Part shown: in pieces, positions 57,976-64,000 of the stretch
How the letters are laid out: every line of letters starts with the position of its first letter
Position numbering within the stretch: position 1 is the stretch's first letter
Source: Carnegiea gigantea
Taxonomy: Eukaryota > Streptophyta > Magnoliopsida > Caryophyllales > Cactaceae
NCBI GenBank assembly: GCA_029747015.1
Contig: JAKOGI010000419.1
Coordinates: 186,501-250,500 of the forward strand
Length of the DNA stretch: 64,000 nt
Direction: 5' to 3'
Notes under the pieces: model-generated
Databases searched by the model: none
Told to the model about the DNA's origin: nothing
The model's input: the letters and a program-made list of their open reading frames with translations, nothing else
Program-made: the position numbers and the translations under genes

Positions 57976-59412
57976 CTAAAACTGTTGTTTGCCAAGCGCT
58001 TTAGTGAATATATCTACAACTTGGTATTTGGAGGGCACATACTTAGTGAAAGGATCACTCGAAAGTAGTCGTTCGCACACAAAATGGCAATCGATCTCGA
58101 TATGCTTAGTGCGCTCGTGAAAGACTGGATTTTTTGCAATATGAAGCGCTGCCTGATTATCACAAAAGAGTTGCATGGGCTTGTCCAAGAAGACACCCAT
58201 AGCAGCTAAGAAGGTTTTGATCCAGATGAGCTCACTAGTTGCTGTGGCCATGGCTCTATATTCTGCTTCTTCTGAAGATCGTGAAACTGTCCCTTGCTTC
58301 TTAGTCTTCTAAGCCACAGGAGATCCACTAAGAGTGACGAGAAACCCAGTTAGTGAGCGTCGAGTTAGGGGGCATGCTCCCCAATCTGAGTCACAGAATG
58401 TGTACACCTGCAAATTTGAATTGTGATGTAATAAAATGCCGTGGCCAGGACTCCCTCTTAAATAACGTAGTACCCTTCTTGCGGCATCCATGTGCTCTTC
58501 TCTTGGATTTTGCATGAATTGGGATAAAATATGTACCGCATATGATAGTTCTAGACGAGTAATAGTAAGATAGATCAATCGTCCTACCAAGCATCTATAT
58601 TGGGTCGAGTCGCTCAAGGGTACTCCTGAGGCTAATGCAAGCTTGTGGTTCTGCTAATTGGGGAAGTCAGCTAGTTTGGATCCCAAGAGTCCACATTCAT
58701 TTATAATTTCTAAGGCATACTTTCTCTGGCATAAAAATAAACCTTGGGAGCTCCTTGTAACCTCAATGCCCAAGAAGTATTTTAAGTTCCCAAGATCTTT
58801 GATACGAAAGCATTTATGTAAATATGCCTTAAAATCTGCACACAACTGATGATCGTTACCTATGAGAATAATATCATCTACATACACAAGCAATGCCATG
58901 AACTTGTCTCCCTTTTTGTAAGTGAAAAGAGAATAATTCGCATAGGATCGGTTGAAACCATACTCCAAAAGCTTCGAAGAAAATTTTGCAAACCACTGCC
59001 GAGATGCTTGCTTTAGGCCATAAAGTGACTTGCGCAACCGACATACCTTATTGGGATTAGAGGCCCGAAATCCTAGAGGCATTGTCATGTAGACTTCCTC
59101 ATCTAGATCTCCATGTAAGAAGGCGTTGTTAACATCCATCTAATAGAGTTCCCATCCTTTGGCTGTAGCAACTGATAAAAATATTCTTACACTGGTAATC
59201 TTGGCCACAGGGGCGAACGTCTCATTGTAGTTGAATCCTTCTATCTGCTCATCTCGCCGGATTACTAGGCGGGCTTTGTACCTTTCTATACTTCCATCGG
59301 ACTTGCACTTGACCTTGAACACCCACTTGCAATTTATAGGTTTTTTTCCTGGCGGTAGCTCCTCGACGCTCCATGTATTATTTTCTTCGAGTGCTTCAAT
59401 TTCCTTTGTCAT
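57976..59412 (-). pseudogene. Copia reverse transcriptase and RNase H, three in-frame stops
   Basis: A single frame covers RT and RNase H. NCKWVFKVKCKSDGSIERYK opens at about 59330. DVNNAFLHGDLDEEVYM holds the first catalytic Asp, SLYGLKQASRQWF follows, and YVDDIILIGND is the polymerase catalytic motif at about 58850-58890. LRYLRGSPGHG and FCDSDWGACPLTRRSLTGF begin RNase H, and SRSSEEAEYRAMA and DIFTKALGKQQF complete it. Stops are TAG at 59140-59142 (relatives have Gln), one near 58651-58656, and TAG near 58309-58311 (relatives have Trp). Two of these fit single C-to-T or G-to-A changes. The catalytic residues of both enzymes are intact. Confidence 0.92.
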
Positions 59413-59483
59413 GGCTTCTCCCCATACTGGGTCTTTTACTGCTTCATGAAAAAATCTAGGCTCTATAATTTTATCAATAGTAG

Positions 59484-60892
59484 CTAAATAGCATCTATGT
59501 ACATCAGAGAATTTATTGCAAGTAACATAATGAGCAATGGGATACGGTTTACCTGAGGAGACCTTAGGATGTGGATGTGAGACCGTCGAAGAGGGGTTTT
59601 ATGATCTTGCCGAGTAGCAAACATAGTCTTGAAAATGTCCCGGTACTTTCCGTGCCCATTTTTCACGCTCCTGGGCTTTTGGGATAAAGGCCCGTGGACC
59701 TGGGTTGTTTCCAGCATGCCCCCTCTTTTTGGGGATGTCACTGTTGGGCTGTCGATGACTGGCCCACTCCCCCTATCCCCAGAAGCGCTAGGCCTGGGCA
59801 CTGCATTAGATCGCGGCCTAGACATGGTGGGTGTTGCTCCCTCAAATGTGGCCTGGTCTTCTCGCAGCCCAACAACTACTTCTCCTTCGATTGTGGGCTG
59901 AGGCGAGCTGTTTGAGCCATCTTAGGGGCCCAGGTGTGATCGACTGGACTCATCTTCATGCAAACATCCTGGATTCGGCGCTGTTGCATGCCCAGAGGCT
60001 TCAAATTCTGCAAAATCAATGCCAAGTGACACGTTTGGCTGCCCAGGTTGAAGAAAGGTATCTTCTGCCTTGGCTTGTGTCTCATACGGGTAAATTCCCT
60101 CATGAAATATGACATCTCGGCTTGCAAAAATTTTCCAAGTTTCCAAATCATAAACCCTCCATCCTTTCTTTCCAAAAGGATATCCAATAAAGACACACCG
60201 CCTGCTCCTAGCACCAAACTCATCCTTTGGTCGTTGAATGTTATAAACATAGCACAAAGAGCCAAAAATACGTAAGTGTTCATAGGAGGGTTTGTCATTG
60301 AATAGGATTTCATAAGGGGTCTTCCAGTTAAGTATAGCCGTAGGAGTTTGGTTAATTAAATAAGCGGCGGTCAAAACACATTCCCTTCAAAATTCTAAAG
60401 GAAGATAAGCTTGAAACCTTAAGGCTCTTGCAATAGTCAATATGTGGCGATGTTTTCTCTTAACTCGACCGTTTTGTTGAGGAGTGTCAACACATGTTGT
60501 TTAATGGATGATTCCTTTTTCCCGATAGAATTTTTTTCATAAGGTTAGAGGTGAACTCATATCCATTATCACTCCTAACATTTTTCACTTTAGTTCCAAA
60601 ATGTGTTTCCACCATAACACAAAAATCCATTAGTAATTGTGAAGCCTCATTTTTCTCATTCATTAGGTAGACCCAAACACCTCGGCTAGCATCATCAACT
60701 ATAGTAAGAAAATATCTGGCACCCGAAAGAGACTTGATATCCACCCCATATATCACAATGGATTAAATCAAAACAATTACTTGCTTTATTTTCACTAATA
60801 GGAAAAGGCAATCGAGTTTGCTTGGAATGTAAACACACATCACACATATCACTTTTATGCTTGCTACTACTAAAGCTAGAAACTTTAGACAA
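59484..60892 (-). pseudogene. Copia integrase and linker, catalytic Glu replaced
   Basis: The zinc-binding part has HCR-GHPS and CDVCLHSKQTRLPF (60780-60910). The core has FLTIVDDASRGVWVYLM (first Asp) and VKNVRSDNGYEFTSN (second Asp) at 60560-60710. The third motif reads [14 protein letters not shown] at about 60430-60475, where copia integrases have GRVERKHRHIL; the codon at 60459-60461 is Lys instead of Glu. YLINQTPTAILNWKTPYEIL and LRIFGSLCYVYN lie at 60240-60360. A Pro/Ser-rich linker runs to 59484. At least two frame changes occur between 60914 and 59412. Confidence 0.88.
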
Positions 60893-60913
60893 AGCTTGAA
60901 TCGAAGGATGCCC

Positions 60914-62416
60914 TTAGCGACAATGCCATGTATCATAAGATTCCACCTTATTGACTTGTATTGTTGCCGAGAACGACTTCTTCAAGTGGTATACCACTCT
61001 TCTTAGTACACCCACTCCAATCGGGCTCCTCTTAGTAGGGTCCTGAATCACACAAAGCTTTTTCGTAAATGTTACATCGCAAAAATTCTCATCAATTAGT
61101 TGCGCTATAAATATTAGGCTGCAGTTTAGTCCAGGTACATATAGAGCTTGATTCAATCTTAGCTTGGAATTTAAGCTAATTGAACCTTCCCTTGTAGCCA
61201 CAGTCACAGATCTATTAGGTAACTGAACTGGTATAGGTTCCACATCATGAATATCATGCATCATACTTAAAGATCCTGTCATATGATAGGAAGCACCAGA
61301 ATCAAGTAGCCAATTTTCCTTACCAGATAGCTTCTCAGGAGTAGGCTTCGGAATCTCTATGAGACTCAAGATACGCTGTACCTGCTCGGGTGTAAACCCC
61401 ATGGCTACCGCGACTGGATGATGTTCCTGGGCTGATGACGTGGCTTTGTCGATGGACGTTGCCTGAGCTGCGTATGCAGCTTCTCGTCCTCGGCCACACC
61501 CAGCACTGGTGCCTCCTCCTCCCCTTGTGCCGCGACCTCTTCCCCTTGTGCCTCGTCCTCCTCGACTCCCCCATCCCGGGGGGTAGCCTATTAGCTCATA
61601 GCAATTTGCTTCTTCGTGACCTATTTTTCCACAATGCTTGCAGTTAATTCTTTCACTTTGCATGCTAACCGGTCGAGTTATGTGTGACATTGCATAGGCC
61701 GCCATAGTTTCGGGCCATTCATCTCAATCACTCATCATCCGTTTATGGTTCTCCTCCTGTTGAACCATGCTGAAGATCTTCTCTATCGGGGGTAGTGGAT
61801 CCATGGCGAGAATTTGGCTACGTACTATGGAGTACGAGTCATCATCTAGGCCCATCAAGAACTGATGGACCTTCTCCTCTTCCATATACTTCATCATCTT
61901 TGTTGTCGTGTCACATTTGCATGGTGGAATTTTAATGGAGTTGTCAAGTTCGCTCCACAGTCCCATAAGCCTTGGAAAGAAATCGACTACATCTTGTTTA
62001 TTTTGTTTGCAAGATGCAATCTCAGCTTTTAATTTGTGAATCCTAGGTATGTTTGGCACATCATACCTCTTTTTAATGTTTTCCTACAATTGTTGAGCAG
62101 TGTCAACATATGCTGCACTTTTATGGAGCCTTGGATCGATGACATTCATGATCCAAGATAATACCATCGAATTTACCATCTCCCATGCCTTTACTTCTTC
62201 CCCCTCTTTCTCCGTTGGTTTTGTTATTGATCCATCAATAAAGCCAAGTTTATTTTTTGACCTTAATGATGTTATGACTGCTTTTTCCCACAAGTTATAA
62301 TTTTTACTGTCAAATTTGATTACTGTTATAACTGCGCCAAGGGAGTCGGATGGATGAAGGAAGTATGGAGATTGATTTGTGATGATAAAGGTATGGTCTT
62401 TCTTGTCTTTGGTCAT
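60914..62416 (-). pseudogene. Copia gag and protease, two in-frame stops
   Basis: The ATG at 62416 opens the gag N-terminal domain (ITVIKFDSKNYNLWEKAVIT, KLGFIDGSITKP). The capsid part follows (CKQNKQDVVDFFPRLMGLWS, VHQFLMGLDDDSYSIVRSQI). A CCHC knuckle reads CKHCGKIGHEEANC at about 61610-61650, then an RG-rich basic stretch (61470-61580). The protease motif is ENWLLDSGASYHMTGS at about 61280-61325, with the catalytic D-S-G intact. Stops lie at 62084-62086 (TAG) and 61724-61726 (TGA); both fit single transitions. Gag and protease stay in one frame throughout, so these stops and not frameshifts disable this part. Confidence 0.9.
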
Positions 62417-62463
62417 GGCATTTTATGGGAGGAAAAATTTTCTTTTAATGTTTTAAGAAACCA

Positions 62464-62476
62464 GGCTCTGATACCA
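62464..62476 (-). promoter_or_regulatory. Primer-binding site (initiator tRNA-Met type)
   Basis: Minus strand TGGTATCAGAGCC directly follows the LTR end with no spacer. Confidence 0.92.
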
Positions 62477-62701
62477 TGAAAAATAAACTCACTAGAATCA
62501 AGTTGGGGAAGATAATTTTTCCACTCCTCTGCTCATTGCCGAATGGCCTATCAAATTTATACATCACAGTTGTTCAAGCAAAACGGAAAAACCTAGCCTA
62601 GAGCATTAAGGAAACTACAATCCAATACATATACAAACTTTAGGAAGGTAATAATACAAATAAAATATTTACATGATTGTATCTTCTAGGTTTCCTTAAT
62701 A
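62477..62701 (-). repeat. 5' LTR of short-LTR copia element
   Basis: Plus-strand ends TGAAAAATAAAC and TCCTTAATA; the element starts TATTAAGG on the minus strand rather than the usual TG. The partner is 57696-57920. Confidence 0.9.
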
Positions 62702-62706
62702 TTTTG

Positions 62707-64000
62707 ATGAATTGGTTATATGGATTGTAACTGAATTTCGTGCTGAGGGGCCGCCAATTCTGGAATTGAAATAGTTGAAGATGCTTTATTGGGTTAATTA
62801 GATTGTTGAATCATGATGGATAATGGATTGAGAGTAAATTGAATTGATATTGTTGCATTGTGGTTGCTATGAGTCAGTCCATGATTATTACACTTAGAAA
62901 GAAGAATTGAGTAATAACAAGATGAAATAGAAAATTTATAAGTGTGTGAAGCTGAATGAATTGATAATTGTCATCCTTGCTAGCCTCAAGAGAGCCTAAA
63001 TGGGTGAGGTTAGGGGAAGGAATGAGCGCACTAGAGGATTGAATTACAAAAGGAAATACTACCCAGCCAAGTATTTTATGCAAGCTACTGAGCTTATTTA
63101 ATCAAAGAAGCATCAGAGTTAAATTGTGCTGTTAATAGTAATTTTTTTTTTAAAACAAAGCTACTGCATACACACACATAGTTTACCAAAAGGAAGGAGG
63201 TTGATTCCCCATATGGAAGTGTAGGTACTAATATAATATGTTAAGTAGGTGGGGGGAAATCTTGTTGGTTTAATGAGTAAAATGGGAGTATATGGGTTAA
63301 TGTTGTCACGGAAAATTTCAGCCATCTTGTTTGGCCAAGCCAAAAGCTTGATAGCTACAATGTGAATAACTTCTAGTATTATAGTTAATATAAAATGAAT
63401 TAGGGTCAATCACACTGATGAGGAAATATTAAGCAACATATGTAAATTGCAACTTTTGAAGGGAAATGCAAATTTAATGAGCTTGCTTGTGAGTTCTTCT
63501 TAAGAATTTGAGCATTTGAGGTCAAGGAGCTCTACTAACTAATTCGGATTAATGGCTGAGGTAATTTTTTTTTCCTAAACCTTTTACGGAGCTCATGAGA
63601 GCGTCATTGATATGGAGGGAGACTGCAAGCCCTATCGTATATTTAAGTGGCAAATAAAATATTACTGAGGCATGAACTCTGTTGTCGATTTATTGGGTTA
63701 CTAAACATAGGAAAAAGGGATGGACATGCAAAAAGTCTCATTATTTATGTAGGGTTAAAGAAATTATGAATCAATACATATTAAAAACTAGGAATGCTTA
63801 TAACGAAGCATAAGTGCTCATAGGATTAAATTTTCGTGAATACAAAACTTGAATCAAAGTTTTACGAAAAGGAGGGCCAAAAGTTTGAAGTTTAAGAAGA
63901 TATAGACAACCTCCAAAGGTACATTATCACTTGCACTCCATAAGAAATTTATCGTATTAATATACATAGATAATAGTGTGATCTTTACAAATTACTAAGG
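62707..64000. other. Right flank, no gene or element recognised
   Basis: AT-rich DNA with stops in all frames. It continues the sequence left of 57691 once the copia element is removed. If 57311-57640 is a first exon, this could be intron. Confidence 0.4.

Larger units (their letters stand above)
57696..62701 (-). mobile_element. Near-complete short-LTR Ty1/copia element
   Basis: This 5,006-base element is flanked by the 5-bp duplication TTTTG (57691-57695, 62702-62706). The LTRs of about 225 bases (57696-57920, 62477-62701) differ at about seven sites by eye, so it is the youngest full element here. The PBS is at 62464-62476 and the polypurine tract at 57921-57936. Gag, protease, integrase, RT and RNase H lie in the standard copia order on the minus strand. 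At least six stops and two frame changes make it defective. The short LTR and pol style suggest an Ale-like or similar lineage. Confidence 0.93.

Noticed and set aside
59629..60112. Pro/Trp-rich plus-strand frames opposite the copia integrase linker
   Set aside because: They are antisense to the Pro/Ser-rich linker of the copia polyprotein and have no domain.
62874..63409. Two minus-strand frames of 69 and 82 residues in the right flank
   Set aside because: AT-biased, hydrophobic by composition, no motif; consistent with chance.

Overview
The window looks like repeat-rich, non-genic DNA of a plant nuclear genome, most likely a eudicot. It is AT-rich and holds no intact host gene. Nearly everything recognisable is a transposable element of a plant lineage: SIRE/Maximus-type and short-LTR Ty1/copia, Athila-like, Tekay-like and other Ty3/gypsy, CACTA, a Tourist/Harbinger nest, hAT, a transposon-type Ulp1 protease gene, and an Au/TS-type SINE. 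All calls are read by eye from sequence; no database search was possible.

Layout. 1-3333: the 5' end of a minus-strand SIRE-type copia element (gag start, PBS, long LTR), running off the left edge. 3334-6023: tail, polypurine tract and 3' LTR of an older plus-strand copia element. 6024-8007: AT-rich spacer with a (TA)n run. 8008-16653: a complete minus-strand SIRE-type element with 5-bp target duplication ATAAG and about 1.4-kb LTRs, its pol largely deleted but its third, envelope-position ORF kept. 16659-18303: a large fold-back (inverted-repeat) element with an Au-type SINE inserted in one arm. 18730-23117: a non-autonomous CACTA element. 23118-26000: degenerate DNA with short-repeat clusters. 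26000-34690: a Tekay-like gypsy LTR, PBS and leader, split by another LTR-like sequence (about 29731-33358) that is itself split by a Tourist-type nest (30888-33288, TSD TTA). 34800-42470: a decayed minus-strand Athila-like gypsy element.

42475-50300: a decayed transposon carrying a DUF1985-like/Ulp1 gene and arrays of a 21-bp AGTGAGC-headed repeat. The Ulp1 block lies inverted relative to the rest of the gene, and a solo SIRE-type LTR (46011-47623, TSD CTGCC) interrupts an exon. 50330-52355: a gypsy integrase fragment split by an hAT-like element. 53159-57163: a PIF/Harbinger-like element with a MYB/NAM-associated ORF, a promoter and repeated leader-intron modules. 57311-57640: a GC-rich possible first exon. 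57696-62701: a nearly complete short-LTR copia element (TSD TTTTG, LTRs differing at 7 of about 225 sites). 62702-64000: nothing recognised.

No set of genes here works as a pathway; the content is a record of nested insertions. Most breaks I could assign are G-to-A or C-to-T changes, as expected when methylated cytosines decay in silenced DNA. The least ordinary items are the heptamer-phased repeat arrays with the inverted Ulp1 block, the fold-back element dated by its SINE, the Tourist nest built on a GGTTGAAGTG-like repeat, and the deletion scar in the pol of the 8.6-kb element.
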